From contig JALEMS010000021.1 in assembly GCA_022768185.1 (NCBI GenBank), positions 29,468-93,467 of the forward strand: a DNA stretch of 64,000 nt, in the 5' to 3' direction. Of the stretch, positions 53,581 to 62,154 are shown one piece after another; positions within the stretch are counted from its first letter, which is position 1; the number at the start of each line of letters is the position of its first letter. Made by a program: the position numbers and the translations under genes. Under the pieces are notes generated by a model. That model saw only the letters and a program-made list of their open reading frames with translations. It did not search any database and was not told the origin of the DNA. This DNA is from Clostridiales bacterium (GTDB lineage Bacteria > Bacillota > Clostridia > Oscillospirales > Oscillospiraceae).

Positions 53581-56500
53581 ATGAAGTGACAAAATTTCTT
53601 GAATTATTTCCTGAGTGCGCGGGGCTCAGCGCCATGTGCGGCGGGCTGGAGACAGCCGGCGTGTACCGCGCCGAAGTCGACAGCAAAAGCCTGACGCTGG
53701 AGATCGCCGCGCACTTTGCCCGCATGCCGGCTCCTGCAGAGCAGGCGGCGCTGGAGGCACGCATTCAGGCAAGCTACGGACTGACGCGCGTGACGATCTC
53801 CGCCACGGGTGACACAAAAACCGCATCCGAGATCAAGCGCGGACCGGAGCCGGCCAGGGCGGCCGACACCGTGCTGATCGGTAAGGCCATCAAGGGCGAA
53901 CCGCAGCCGATCCGCGGCATCACGGCAGAAAGCGGCGCGGTTATCATCCGCGGTGAGGTTTTTTCCGTTGAAAGCAAGGACATGCGGCGCGGCGGCTCGC
54001 GCATTTTTATTGACATCACGGATTACACCGGCTCGGTGCGTGTCTCCCGGTTTTTCCGCCCGGGTGAGGATCGCAGCGGCTTTGACCAAATCAAAACCGG
54101 CATGTACCTCACCGTACAGGGCAACGTCAGCTTTGACCGTTACGAGGGGGACATTGTGCTTGAGCCGCGCAACATTTCCTCCGGCAAACGCGCCATCCGG
54201 CAGGATACCGCACCGGAAAAGCGCGTGGAGCTGCATCTGCATACGCGCTATTCCAACCTTGACGCACTCACCGATCCCGCGGCTGCCGTCAAGCGTGCTG
54301 CCGCGTGGGGCCATCCGGCCATCGCCATCACAGACCACGGCGTGGCACAGGCCTTTCCCGAGGCGTGGAAGGCCGGAGGCAAGGCCGGGATCAAGGTCAT
54401 TTACGGACTGGAAGGATATTATGTAAACGATGTGGACGAAGGCATGGCGGTTCACGGAGAGAGCAGTCAGCCGCTCGACGGCCGCTTTGTGGCGCTCGAT
54501 GTGGAGACCACCGGCCTTTCTCCGAAAAACGACCGCATCATTTCTTTCGGCGCGGTGATCTTTTCCGTACGCGGAATCGAAAAAAGCTTCTCGCGTTATG
54601 TAAACCCGAACCGGCACATTTCCCCTGAGATTACCAAGCTCACCGGCATCTCGGATCGGGATGTGTTCGACGCGCCGCAGGAGGAGGAGGCGCTGCGCAG
54701 CTTTCTGGAGTTTGCCGGAGCGCTGCCGATCGTGGCGCACAACGCAGACTTTGATATTGCGTTCGTCTCTGCTGCGGCCGAACGCGCAGGCATCCCGTTT
54801 GCTCCGGTGTACATCGACACGCTGACGCTTTCGCGTTCGTTGCTGCCGCACCTGAAGCGGCATAAGCTGGACATGGTCTCGCGTGAGCTGGGCCTGCCGG
54901 ATTTCAACCATCACCGTGCCGATGACGACGCGGTGGCTGCCGCACAGATCTTCCGCAGCTTTGTGCCGCTGCTCAATGCCCGCGGGGCTGAGACCATCGA
55001 CCAGATTTCCGCTGTCCTCACCCGTGAGGAGGGCGTCTCCCGCCGTGTGCGGCACATTGTGCTGCTGGTGCAGAATAAGATCGGCCTGAAGAATCTCTAT
55101 CAGCTCATCTCAAAATCCTATCTGGAGCATTATAAGCGCAATCCCATCCTTCCCAAGAGCCTGCTCATGCAGCACCGGGAGGGCATCCTCATCGGCTCAG
55201 CCTGCGAGGCGGGCGAGGTGTTTCAGGCCATCGTGCGCGGCGCGAGCAAGGAGGAACTGCGCCGCCTGGCCTCGTTTTACGATTATCTCGAGATCCAGCC
55301 CATCTGCAACAATCGCTTCATGCTCGACAACGGGCAGGCGGCGGACGAGGAGGCGCTGCGCGACTTTAACCGCTCCGTCGCCGCGCTGGCGAAGGAGCTG
55401 GACAAGCCGCTGATCGCCACGGGCGACGTACACTTTCTCGATCCGGAGCATGAGATCTACCGGCACATTCTGCTGGCCTCGCGCAAATTCCAGGACGCCG
55501 ACCGGCCGCTGCCGCTGTATTTCAAGACGACGGACGAAATGCTCACGGAGTTTTCCTATCTCGGCGAGCAGCTGGCCTACGACGCTGTGGTCAAAAATCC
55601 CTGTGCCATTGCCGCGCGCTGTGAGGTGATCGAGCTGCTTCCAAAGGATCTGTATACGCCCATCATCCCAAACTCCAAGGAGGATCTGGAGCGGATGGTC
55701 ATGGAGAAGGCGCATGCGCTGTACGGAGACGAGCTGCCGCAGCTTGTGGCAGACCGGCTGGCCAGCGAGCTGGACGCCATTCTCGGCAGAAACTACGACG
55801 TCATTTACATGAGCGCGCAGAAGCTGGTGGCGGACTCTCTGGCGCACGGGTATCTGGTCGGCAGCCGGGGCAGCGTCGGCTCGTCGCTGGTGGCGTACAT
55901 GTCCGGCATCACAGAGGTCAACTCGCTGCCGCCGCATTATCGCTGCCCGTCCTGCCGCTACAGCGACTTTGAATCCGGCAAGGGCTGGGGCGCCGGCGCG
56001 GACATGCCCGATCGGACATGCCCGGTTTGCGGCGCAAAGCTGGCCAAGGACGGCTTCGACATCCCGTTTGAAACCTTTCTTGGCTTCGGCGGCGACAAGG
56101 TTCCGGATATCGACCTGAACTTCTCCGGTGAATATCAGGCAAACGCACACAAATACACAGAAACACTCTTCGGCAGCGACCACGTTTTCCGTGCTGGCAC
56201 CATCGGCACGCTGGCTGAGAAGACAGCCTACGGCTACGTCAAAAAGTATCTGGAGGAGCGCGGCGCAACTGTCACAAAGGCGGAGGAAACACGCCTGGCG
56301 TTGGGGCTGGTCGGCGTCAAGCGGACAACGGGACAGCACCCCGGCGGACTGGTCATCGTGCCGCAGAACATGGACGTCACAGATTTCTGTCCCGTGCAGC
56401 ACCCGGCGGACGATCCGAAATCCGGCATCATCACCACGCATTTTGAATATCACTGCATGGAGGCAAACCTCCTCAAGCTGGACGAGTTGGGCCATGATGA

Positions 56501-57554
56501 CCCCACCATGATCCGGATGCTGGAGGACCTCACCGGCTGCAACGCGCGCGAAATCCCGCTGGACGATCCGGAGACGATGCGCATTTTCCGCACGCCCGAG
56601 CCGCTGGGTCTGCCCGAAGGAGATCCCATCATCGGAAAGACCGGCACCATCGGCATCCCGGAGTTCGGCACGAACTTTACCCGCCAGATGCTGATTGATA
56701 CGCAGCCGACCGATTTTTCCACGCTGGTGCGTCTGTCGGGCTTCTCGCACGGCACCGACGTTTGGGCCGGCAACATCCGGGAGCTGGTACTCTCCGGAAC
56801 GGCTACCGTCCAGCAGAGCGTGGGCTGCCGCGACGACATCATGCTGTACCTCATCGACCGCGGCATGGACCCAAAGCGCGCCTTCAAATTCATGGAGGCA
56901 GTCCGAAAGGGCGCCATCCATAAGGGTAAGCCCTGGCCCGACGGCATTGTGGAGGAAATGGAGCAGCTCGGCGTGCCGGAATGGTGGATCGAGTCCTGCC
57001 GGAAGATCCAGTATCTGTTTCCCAAGGCACACGCGGTGGCCTATGTCATGATGGCCTTCCGCATCGCCTGGTTCAAGGTGCACGAGCCGCTGGCGTTTTA
57101 CAGCGCCTATTTTTACCGCCGCAGTCAGAAGGATTCCTTTGATGCAGAGCTGATGACCTCCGGCGTCGAGCGCGTGCGCGCTGAGATCCGGCGCATTCGG
57201 AACGCCCAGGACGCCACGGCCAAGGAGCAGGATCTGCTCACTACGCTGGAGGCGGTGTACGAGTTTTACATGCGCGGGTTCACCTTTGCACCGATCGATC
57301 TGTATGAATCGGATGCCCGGCGCTTCACGCGGGCAGGGGAAAAGGCTCTGCGTCCGCCGTTTGTTGCCATCTCCGGCCTGGGCGAGACGGCGGCAGATGA
57401 CCTGATGGCCTGCCGGGCCGGCGGCCGGCGGTTTATTTCCGCCGAAGAGCTCAGCGACGCCTGTCCAAAAGTCAGTGCCGCGCATATGGAGCAGCTGCGC
57501 GCGCTTGGTGCGCTCGGCGACTTGCCGGAAAGCAGTCAGATGAGTCTGTTTTGA
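53577..57554 (+). CDS. polC: DNA polymerase III PolC-type alpha subunit
   Basis: 1325 residues, about 100 shorter than B. subtilis PolC, the difference lying in the N-terminal domain. An OB fold lies at about 110-200. The PHP domain (ELHLHTRYSNLDA near 220) is split by the DEDDh exonuclease (VALDVETTGL near 303, HNADFDIAF near 390). A zinc finger lies near 790 (CPSC and CPVC), and the polymerase core has PDIDLNFSGEYQ near 843. It replicates the leading strand in Firmicutes. It starts within ispG. Confidence 0.97.
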   Translation: MNEVTKFLELFPECAGLSAMCGGLETAGVYRAEVDSKSLTLEIAAHFARMPAPAEQAALEARIQASYGLTRVTISATGDTKTASEIKRGPEPARAADTVLIGKAIKGEPQPIRGITAESGAVIIRGEVFSVESKDMRRGGSRIFIDITDYTGSVRVSRFFRPGEDRSGFDQIKTGMYLTVQGNVSFDRYEGDIVLEPRNISSGKRAIRQDTAPEKRVELHLHTRYSNLDALTDPAAAVKRAAAWGHPAIAITDHGVAQAFPEAWKAGGKAGIKVIYGLEGYYVNDVDEGMAVHGESSQPLDGRFVALDVETTGLSPKNDRIISFGAVIFSVRGIEKSFSRYVNPNRHISPEITKLTGISDRDVFDAPQEEEALRSFLEFAGALPIVAHNADFDIAFVSAAAERAGIPFAPVYIDTLTLSRSLLPHLKRHKLDMVSRELGLPDFNHHRADDDAVAAAQIFRSFVPLLNARGAETIDQISAVLTREEGVSRRVRHIVLLVQNKIGLKNLYQLISKSYLEHYKRNPILPKSLLMQHREGILIGSACEAGEVFQAIVRGASKEELRRLASFYDYLEIQPICNNRFMLDNGQAADEEALRDFNRSVAALAKELDKPLIATGDVHFLDPEHEIYRHILLASRKFQDADRPLPLYFKTTDEMLTEFSYLGEQLAYDAVVKNPCAIAARCEVIELLPKDLYTPIIPNSKEDLERMVMEKAHALYGDELPQLVADRLASELDAILGRNYDVIYMSAQKLVADSLAHGYLVGSRGSVGSSLVAYMSGITEVNSLPPHYRCPSCRYSDFESGKGWGAGADMPDRTCPVCGAKLAKDGFDIPFETFLGFGGDKVPDIDLNFSGEYQANAHKYTETLFGSDHVFRAGTIGTLAEKTAYGYVKKYLEERGATVTKAEETRLALGLVGVKRTTGQHPGGLVIVPQNMDVTDFCPVQHPADDPKSGIITTHFEYHCMEANLLKLDELGHDDPTMIRMLEDLTGCNAREIPLDDPETMRIFRTPEPLGLPEGDPIIGKTGTIGIPEFGTNFTRQMLIDTQPTDFSTLVRLSGFSHGTDVWAGNIRELVLSGTATVQQSVGCRDDIMLYLIDRGMDPKRAFKFMEAVRKGAIHKGKPWPDGIVEEMEQLGVPEWWIESCRKIQYLFPKAHAVAYVMMAFRIAWFKVHEPLAFYSAYFYRRSQKDSFDAELMTSGVERVRAEIRRIRNAQDATAKEQDLLTTLEAVYEFYMRGFTFAPIDLYESDARRFTRAGEKALRPPFVAISGLGETAADDLMACRAGGRRFISAEELSDACPKVSAAHMEQLRALGALGDLPESSQMSLF

Positions 57555-57603
57555 TGTCGGATTCATAATATAAATGCATTTAAATCTTTCTTTTTTATGC
57601 ATT

Positions 57604-57633
57604 TTGCTCTTTCTTTTTTCTTTGATTTATACT
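57604..57633 (+). promoter_or_regulatory. Possible promoter of the rubredoxin cluster
   Basis: TTGCTC (57604-57609) and TATACT (57628-57633) with an 18-base spacer in a very AT-rich gap. The -35 is weak. Confidence 0.4.
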
Positions 57634-57662
57634 ATGATAGCAAATGGAAAGGAGCTGAGTTC

Positions 57663-57824
57663 ATGGCAAGGTATCAGTGCATGTATTGCGAGGAAATCTA
57701 TGATGAGGAGCTCGGCGAGCCCTACAAGGGCATTGCGCCGGGAACCAGGTTTGAGGACCTGCCGGAAAGCTATACCTGCGCGATCTGCGGTGTGCCCAAG
57801 GAAAACTTCCGCAAAATGAAGTGA
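57663..57824 (+). CDS. Rubredoxin (first of three)
   Basis: 53 residues. Iron ligands lie in CMYC (6-9) and CAIC (39-42), both CxxC. The first pair is followed by Glu rather than the usual Gly. AAAGGAG precedes the ATG by 8 bases. Rubredoxins carry single electrons, in anaerobes often to peroxide- or oxygen-reducing enzymes. It is the most divergent of the three. Confidence 0.9.
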   Translation: MARYQCMYCEEIYDEELGEPYKGIAPGTRFEDLPESYTCAICGVPKENFRKMK

Positions 57825-57923
57825 CCGTCAGCAACAGTATCCAGGTTCGGGAATACTGCCGCCTGCCGTCTGCACAACGGCTGGCCGGCCTTCTTCCAAA
57901 AAAACAGAAAGGAGAGTCTCGTC

Positions 57924-58094
57924 ATGGCAAAGTATCAGTGCCCTGTTTGCGGCTGGGTCTTCGACGAGGAGCTTGGCTTCCCGTATGAAGGCATTGAGCC
58001 GGGAACAAAGTGGGAAGATGTGCCCGAAAGCTTCGTCTGTCCCATGGCAAACTGCGAAGTTCCCAAGTCGTTTTTCAAAAAGGTCGAAGAGTAA
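57924..58094 (+). CDS. Rubredoxin with an unusual CX4C pair (second of three)
   Basis: 56 residues, read directly from the sequence. The first iron pair is CPVCG (6-9). The second pair is spaced CPMANC (39-44), CX4C rather than CxxC, a two-residue insertion in the metal loop. The rest (PYEGIEPGTKWEDVPESFVC) is standard rubredoxin, and the C-terminus SFFKKVEE matches the third copy. AAAGGAG precedes the ATG. Iron binding and potential may differ from normal rubredoxin. Confidence 0.88.
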   Translation: MAKYQCPVCGWVFDEELGFPYEGIEPGTKWEDVPESFVCPMANCEVPKSFFKKVEE

Positions 58095-58144
58095 GAAAAC
58101 TCCGGGATTGTCCGGAAAAAATTCCTTAAGGGGGTAATTTATTC

Positions 58145-58309
58145 ATGGCAAAGTACGCTTGCTCCGTTTGTGGTTGGATCTATGATGAGGATCTCGGCAT
58201 GCCGACTGTCGGCCTGCCTGCTGGAACCAAATGGGAGGATGTTCCCGACTCCTTCGAATGCCCGCAGTGCGTAGTTCCTAAGCTCTTTTTCAAAAAGGTC
58301 GAAGAATAA
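58145..58309 (+). CDS. Rubredoxin (third of three)
   Basis: 54 residues, read directly from the sequence. Iron ligands are in CSVCG (6-9) and CPQC (39-42). GLPAGTKWEDVPDSFECP is the conserved core, but the usual YxGI/PxxGI region reads PTVGL. AAGGGGG precedes the ATG. It shares N- and C-termini with the second copy, pointing to tandem duplication. Confidence 0.9.
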   Translation: MAKYACSVCGWIYDEDLGMPTVGLPAGTKWEDVPDSFECPQCVVPKLFFKKVEE

Positions 58310-58325
58310 TACAAAACCTCAACCG

Positions 58326-58360
58326 GTTCTTCCCCGGCTGCAGCACAGCCGGGGAAGAAC
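58326..58360 (+). repeat. Perfect 15-bp inverted repeat after the rubredoxins
   Basis: Arms 58326-58340 and 58346-58360 are fully complementary with a five-base loop, but no T run follows. It may stabilise mRNA 3' ends or act with the next hairpin. Confidence 0.7.
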
Positions 58361-58372
58361 GTCAAGCATCCG

Positions 58373-58399
58373 GCGGGCGCAGCTTTCTGCTGCGCCCGC
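58373..58399 (+). repeat. Second perfect inverted repeat after the rubredoxins
   Basis: An 11-bp GC-rich stem (58373-58383 with 58389-58399) with loop TTTCT lies 12 bases after the previous one. It also lacks a T run. Confidence 0.65.
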
Positions 58400-58444
58400 T
58401 GTTCCGTTATGCGGAAACCGCCCGGCAACCTGTACTGCCGTGCG

Positions 58445-58480
58445 TAAAAAAGCCGCCGTCCGATTTTCGGACGGCGGCTT
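58445..58480 (-). terminator. Rho-independent terminator of the infC operon
   Basis: On the - strand a perfect 14-bp stem (58450-58463 with 58467-58480) with a three-base loop runs into a T6 tract. It ends infC-rpmI-rplT, which converges on the rubredoxin genes. Confidence 0.88.
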
Positions 58481-58493
58481 GATATTTATAAAC

Positions 58494-58847
58494 TCAGAGG
58501 CTGGCCTTGGCCTTCTCGCACAGGGCGGTGAAAGCGGCGGCGTCGTGGATGGCGGTCTCGGAGAGCATCTTGCGGTTCATGTTGATACCGGCGCGCTTGA
58601 GGCCGTGCATGAAGGTGGAGTAGTTCATTCCGTTGGCCTTGCAGCCGGCGCTGATACGGGTGATCCACAGCTGACGGAACTGACGCTTCTTCATCTTGCG
58701 GCCAACGTAAGCATAGCGGCCGGACTTCATGACCTGCTGCTTGGCCATCTTGAAATGACGGGACTTGTTGCCCCAATAGCCCTTTGCCAGGCCGAGGGTC
58801 TTGTTTCTTCTCTTGCGCGTCATCATCGCGCCCTTAACTCTTGCCAT
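58494..58847 (-). CDS. rplT: 50S ribosomal protein L20
   Basis: 117 residues, basic, the usual length. [20 protein letters not shown] and [19 protein letters not shown] are diagnostic. L20 binds 23S rRNA early in assembly and, in Firmicutes, the leader of its own operon. Last gene of infC-rpmI-rplT. Confidence 0.97.
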   Translation of the reverse strand: MARVKGAMMTRKRRNKTLGLAKGYWGNKSRHFKMAKQQVMKSGRYAYVGRKMKKRQFRQLWITRISAGCKANGMNYSTFMHGLKRAGINMNRKMLSETAIHDAAAFTALCEKAKASL

Positions 58848-58861
58848 GATTCAAGTCCTCC

Positions 58862-59059
58862 TTATTTGTACGGGATCATGCGCTTGATGGCAGACTCGTT
58901 GGTGACGTCTGCATAGTCACCCTGGCGGAGGCCTCTCTTGCGCTTTGTATCTTTTTTCGTGAGAATGTGGCTCTTATAGGCGTGCGCGTACTTCACCTTG
59001 CCGCTCTTGGTCAGGTTGAAGCGCTTTTTGGCGCCGCTGTGTGTCTTGAGTTTGGGCAT
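58862..59059 (-). CDS. rpmI: 50S ribosomal protein L35
   Basis: 65 residues, the usual length. [20 protein letters not shown] is typical L35. Its ATG overlaps the infC stop by one base (TAATG), so it is translationally coupled. Confidence 0.97.
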   Translation of the reverse strand: MPKLKTHSGAKKRFNLTKSGKVKYAHAYKSHILTKKDTKRKRGLRQGDYADVTNESAIKRMIPYK

Positions 59060-59643
59060 TATATATTTTCTCCTTCCTGAGTGTTGCTGACCTGTGTGGG
59101 ACGTTCCTTGGGTTTCTTCTTGACTGCGGACTGAGGTTTGGGGGAAAGGAAGACAGACATATTGCGGCCTTCCAGCTTGGGCTGCTTATCGAGCACGGCA
59201 ACTTCGGCGCATCCTTCCGCAAAACGCCGGAGAAGCTGCTCGCCGATCTCCGTATGTGCCATCTCACGGCCACGGAAGCGGACGGAAACCTTCAGCCGGT
59301 CGCCGTCGCTGAGGAACTTCTGACCGTTGCGGAGCTTGACCAGAAAATCATTGTCGCCGATGCCGGGGGACATACGAATCTCCTTGATGTCGACCACACG
59401 CTGATTTTTCTTGGCTTCCTTTTCGCGCTTGGACTGCTCAAAGCGGAACTTGCCGTAGTCCATCACGCGGCACACGGGGGGATTGGAGTTGGGAGAAATT
59501 TTGACAAGGTCAAGGTCTTTGCTGATGGCCACGGCCAGCGCGGCCTTTGCGGACATGATGCCGAGCTGCTCGCCCTCCTCGCCGATCAGGCGGATTTCCT
59601 TATCATTGATCTCCTCGTTGATCTGATGCGTCAAATTTGCGAT
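59059..59643 (-). CDS. infC: Translation initiation factor IF-3, apparent AUC start
   Basis: 194 residues from the proposed start. The N-domain begins [23 protein letters not shown] and the C-domain includes [14 protein letters not shown] and [10 protein letters not shown]. The Shine-Dalgarno GGGAGGTG (59651-59658) lies 9 bases before an ATC codon (59643-59641) directly ahead of the conserved region, and no ATG, GTG or TTG sits at a workable distance. The frame is open further upstream to an ATG, but that would run through the leader hairpin and the ribosome-binding site. E. coli infC uses AUU, which makes IF-3 repress itself; AUC should act alike. A C-terminal basic extension is present. Confidence 0.92.
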   Translation of the reverse strand: MANLTHQINEEINDKEIRLIGEEGEQLGIMSAKAALAVAISKDLDLVKISPNSNPPVCRVMDYGKFRFEQSKREKEAKKNQRVVDIKEIRMSPGIGDNDFLVKLRNGQKFLSDGDRLKVSVRFRGREMAHTEIGEQLLRRFAEGCAEVAVLDKQPKLEGRNMSVFLSPKPQSAVKKKPKERPTQVSNTQEGENI

Positions 59644-59673
59644 TGCGAAGCACCTCCCGGGTAAAGAAATAAC

Positions 59674-59702
59674 AAAAAGCGCGGACATGGCAACATCCGC
59701 GC
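59674..59702 (-). terminator. Attenuator hairpin in the infC leader
   Basis: On the - strand a 7-bp GC stem (59679-59685 with 59696-59702) is followed by T5 (59674-59678), just before the infC Shine-Dalgarno. Its place between promoter and gene suggests regulated termination. Confidence 0.6.
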
Positions 59703-59796
59703 AATAAAACAGCTTCCTCAGGAAAACCATCATATTGACCCGGACGCATATCAGATGGCCGGGTGAGGACGGAATGCCGCACCTTCTTTATTAAGT
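59703..59796 (-). promoter_or_regulatory. infC 5' leader, candidate L20-type autoregulatory RNA
   Basis: About 95 transcribed bases lie between the promoter and the attenuator. Short pairings are visible (CCCGG with CCGGG, TTCCT with AGGAA). Firmicute infC-rpmI-rplT leaders bind L20 and control read-through at a terminator. I could not fold it or match it to that family. Confidence 0.4.
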
Positions 59797-59802
59797 GAAT
59801 AA

Positions 59803-59831
59803 AATATAGCAGATACGTTTTGTTTTGTCAA
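59803..59831 (-). promoter_or_regulatory. Strong sigma-A promoter of the infC operon
   Basis: On the - strand TTGACA (59831-59826) and TATATT (59808-59803) are 17 bases apart: a full -35 and a 5-of-6 -10. Confidence 0.85.
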
Positions 59832-59846
59832 GCGCTCCGGCAGGCA

Positions 59847-60680
59847 TTACCCAAAAAATTTTTGGATCGGGACGCCGTGCGGCCGGTTATACCGCCCGAG
59901 CGACCACAGCTCTGACGGGTCGCCCATCAGACGGTTCGTCTGCTCCTGGCAGGTAAAGGCAGCCTGAAAGCCGGCCTGTCGGAAGAAGGCTTCCGTTTCG
60001 CTGCTGAAGGCGCCGAAGGGGTAGGCAACGGAGGGAATCAGACAAACCCCGTTTGCCTCGCATCCCGCGCGGAACTGCTCCAGATCGCGTTCGAGCGCCT
60101 GCCGGTAGCAGCATTCCGCCTCGCCCGGCTGCCGGCTGCAGCCCTTGCGCGGACTGAGGTGATGCATGTCCCACGAATGATACTGCACCTCCAGCACGCC
60201 GCGCTGCGACATGGCGGCGGCCGCCTGCCAGTCCAGATGAGAATAGGCAAGGTTGTGGTCCGGCTGCTGCGTATACTGTTGGCAGATCGAGCCAATGATG
60301 GCTGTTACGCCCGTGAATCCGTATTGCGCCAGCAGCGGCTCGGCATAGACAAGCGTGCTTTCATACCCGTCGTCAAAGGTAATCATGCAGGGCTTTTCCG
60401 GCATGACGAACGTGCCGTCATACCAGTCAAGCAGCTGCTGCACGCTGATGCTGTGCCAGCCGTTGTCACGCAGCCAAATGAGATCCTGTTCAAGCTCCTG
60501 CGGGGTGATCACATATTTCCCCAGCTGGGCGGGATTTTCGGATATATGATGATACATAATAATGGGAAGCGGAATTTCCCGCACCGCGTCGCGGATGCCG
60601 CCGGCCTGATAATCGATGGCCTGCGCCGGTGCGGTGAGCAGTACGGCAGCAAGCAGCAGGGAGATTGTTCGTCGTTTCAA
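59847..60680 (-). CDS. NodB-family polysaccharide deacetylase, secreted
   Basis: 277 residues. A signal peptide (MKRRTISLLLAAVLLTAPAQA) leads to a carbohydrate esterase 4 fold. IIMYHHIS and ITFDDGYEST hold the catalytic base and metal-binding Asp. The later motif reads QYHSWDMHHLS where a metal histidine pair is expected. Candidate substrates are peptidoglycan or extracellular glycan. I took the TTG at 60680, 8 bases after GAGG; a GTG three codons earlier lies in the ribosome-binding site. A hairpin (60693-60698 with 60706-60711) abuts that site. It follows deoC on the same strand. Confidence 0.83.
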   Translation of the reverse strand: MKRRTISLLLAAVLLTAPAQAIDYQAGGIRDAVREIPLPIIMYHHISENPAQLGKYVITPQELEQDLIWLRDNGWHSISVQQLLDWYDGTFVMPEKPCMITFDDGYESTLVYAEPLLAQYGFTGVTAIIGSICQQYTQQPDHNLAYSHLDWQAAAAMSQRGVLEVQYHSWDMHHLSPRKGCSRQPGEAECCYRQALERDLEQFRAGCEANGVCLIPSVAYPFGAFSSETEAFFRQAGFQAAFTCQEQTNRLMGDPSELWSLGRYNRPHGVPIQKFFG

Positions 60681-60740
60681 AAAGATCACCTCTCCGGCTA
60701 TTGTGGCCGGATCGACGCGATCCTTGCGAGAAAAATTCTT

Positions 60741-61415
60741 CTATTTTTTCATAGATGGGACAAAGCCGGCCTCAGCGGCCAGCCGGACAATACGGCTTGT
60801 GCCAAGCCGGTCTGCGCCGAGGGCAAGAAAATCCCGGGCGTCCTGCAGGCTGGCGATGCCGCCGGCGGCCTTCACCCTGACGTGTGCATCGCAGCAGCGG
60901 CGCAGCAGGGCCACGTCCTCCCGCGTGGCTCCGCCGGCGGCAAAGCCGGTGGAGGTCTTGATAAACTCCGCGCCGGAGTCGGAGACGATACGGCACAGCC
61001 GGCGCTTTTCGTCCTCGGTGAGCAGGCAGGTTTCGATGATGACCTTGAGCGTTTTTCCCGTGCAGGCGTGCCGGACGGCGGCAATGTCTGCGGAAACGGC
61101 GTCCCACCGCGCATCCTTCACTGCGGAGAGATTGACGACCATATCCAGCTCCTGTGCGCCGTTTTCCACAGCGTCGGCAGCTTCAAAGGCTTTGACGGCG
61201 GACGTGGCGCTGCCGTGCGGAAAGCCGATGACCGTGCAGACCGGCAGGCGGCCGTGCAGATAGCGCGCGGCCGCGGCCACGTGGCAGGGCGGGATGCAGA
61301 CGCTGGCCGTGCCGTAGGAGATGCCCTCGTCGCAGAGTGCGCCGATCTCCGACCAGGTGCAGCCGGGGCGCAACAGCGTATGGTCGCAGTGGGCGAGAAG
61401 CTCGGAAATGTGCAT
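60741..61415 (-). CDS. deoC: Deoxyribose-phosphate aldolase
   Basis: 224 residues, TIM barrel class I aldolase. Splits 2-deoxyribose 5-phosphate into acetaldehyde and glyceraldehyde 3-phosphate. The Schiff-base lysine is Lys153 (EFIKTSTGF), with Asp91 in QELDMVVN and LKVIIETCLL also conserved. The start is the ATG with AAAGGA 7 bases upstream. No other deo gene is adjacent, and the SSB-like gene is divergent. Confidence 0.94.
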   Translation of the reverse strand: MHISELLAHCDHTLLRPGCTWSEIGALCDEGISYGTASVCIPPCHVAAAARYLHGRLPVCTVIGFPHGSATSAVKAFEAADAVENGAQELDMVVNLSAVKDARWDAVSADIAAVRHACTGKTLKVIIETCLLTEDEKRRLCRIVSDSGAEFIKTSTGFAAGGATREDVALLRRCCDAHVRVKAAGGIASLQDARDFLALGADRLGTSRIVRLAAEAGFVPSMKK

Positions 61416-61521
61416 GACGATTCCTTTCCCGGGCGGAATAACACCCGGACAGATCGAATATGTTTTTGTATCGGGCAAGAAAAACACGCGCCCCAAGCAA
61501 AGCGAAAGGAATGATTCGAGC

Positions 61522-62133
61522 ATGGACGAGACAAAAGCATCCAATCGCGTTCAGTTATGCGGCGTGATGGCAGGAAGACCGGCGTTTTCCCACGAAAGCC
61601 GGGGCGAGCGTTTTTTTACGTTTCCGCTGGAGATTGAGCGCCTTTCGGGTACAACGGACACCATACACATCATCCTGCGCGAGAGCCTGCTGGCCGGTGC
61701 GGAGGCGGAGGCGGCAGAGAAGCTGCTGGTGATGGGAGAGCTGCGCTCATACAACAACCGCAGCGGCGAAGGGCCTCGTCTGGTCATCACGGTGTTTGCG
61801 CGCGAGCTGTGCCTTGCCGACGGCCCGGATGAAAATCATGTCTGGCTTACCGGAACACTCTGCAAGGCGCCGAACCTGCGTACCACGCCGATGGGACGCG
61901 ACATCTGTGACCTGATGCTGGCGGTGAACCGCCATTACGGACGCAGCGATTATCTGCCGTGTATCACCTGGGGCACGCGCGCCATGGAGGCGTCCGACTG
62001 GCAGGTCGGAGACCGCGTGAGCCTCACAGGACGCATTCAAAGCCGCCGCTACATAAAGCTCATTGACGGTGCGCAGGTGGAAAAAACCGCTTTCGAGGTG
62101 TCCGTGACCGATATTTTCAAGGTGCCGGATTAA
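61522..62133 (+). CDS. SSB-like protein with two OB folds
   Basis: 203 residues. Two successive OB-type halves are visible: NRVQLCGVMAGRPAFSHES to about residue 95, and NHVWLTGTLCKAPNLRTTP with ITWGTRAMEASDWQVGDRV from about 108. The second resembles bacterial SSB closely; the first is diverged. It lacks the acidic SSB C-terminal tail (ends DIFKVPD), so it is probably not the main replicative SSB. AAAGGA lies 11 bases before the ATG. The gene's last codons form its own terminator. Confidence 0.75.
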   Translation: MDETKASNRVQLCGVMAGRPAFSHESRGERFFTFPLEIERLSGTTDTIHIILRESLLAGAEAEAAEKLLVMGELRSYNNRSGEGPRLVITVFARELCLADGPDENHVWLTGTLCKAPNLRTTPMGRDICDLMLAVNRHYGRSDYLPCITWGTRAMEASDWQVGDRVSLTGRIQSRRYIKLIDGAQVEKTAFEVSVTDIFKVPD

Positions 62134-62150
62134 AGCTCCGGCACCTTTTT
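62119..62150 (+). terminator. Terminator overlapping the stop of the SSB-like gene
   Basis: A 10-bp stem (62119-62128 with 62138-62147) with T5 at its end spans the stop codon in the loop. Confidence 0.8.
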
Positions 62151-62154
62151 GCAC

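Noticed and set aside
55197..57602. 801-codon open frame on the - strand
   Set aside because: It is antisense to the polC catalytic core and has shadow composition.
57663..58309. CRISPR-like or other short repeat array in the rubredoxin region
   Set aside because: The repeated bases come from homologous coding sequence of three genes with different spacing, not from identical repeats with spacers.
59644..59733. Upstream ATG start for infC
   Set aside because: The extension would run through the attenuator hairpin and the Shine-Dalgarno and add non-conserved residues; the AUC start fits the IF-3 N-terminus.
60159..61514. 451-codon open frame on the + strand
   Set aside because: It runs opposite the deacetylase and deoC, both with full catalytic motifs, and lacks a known fold.
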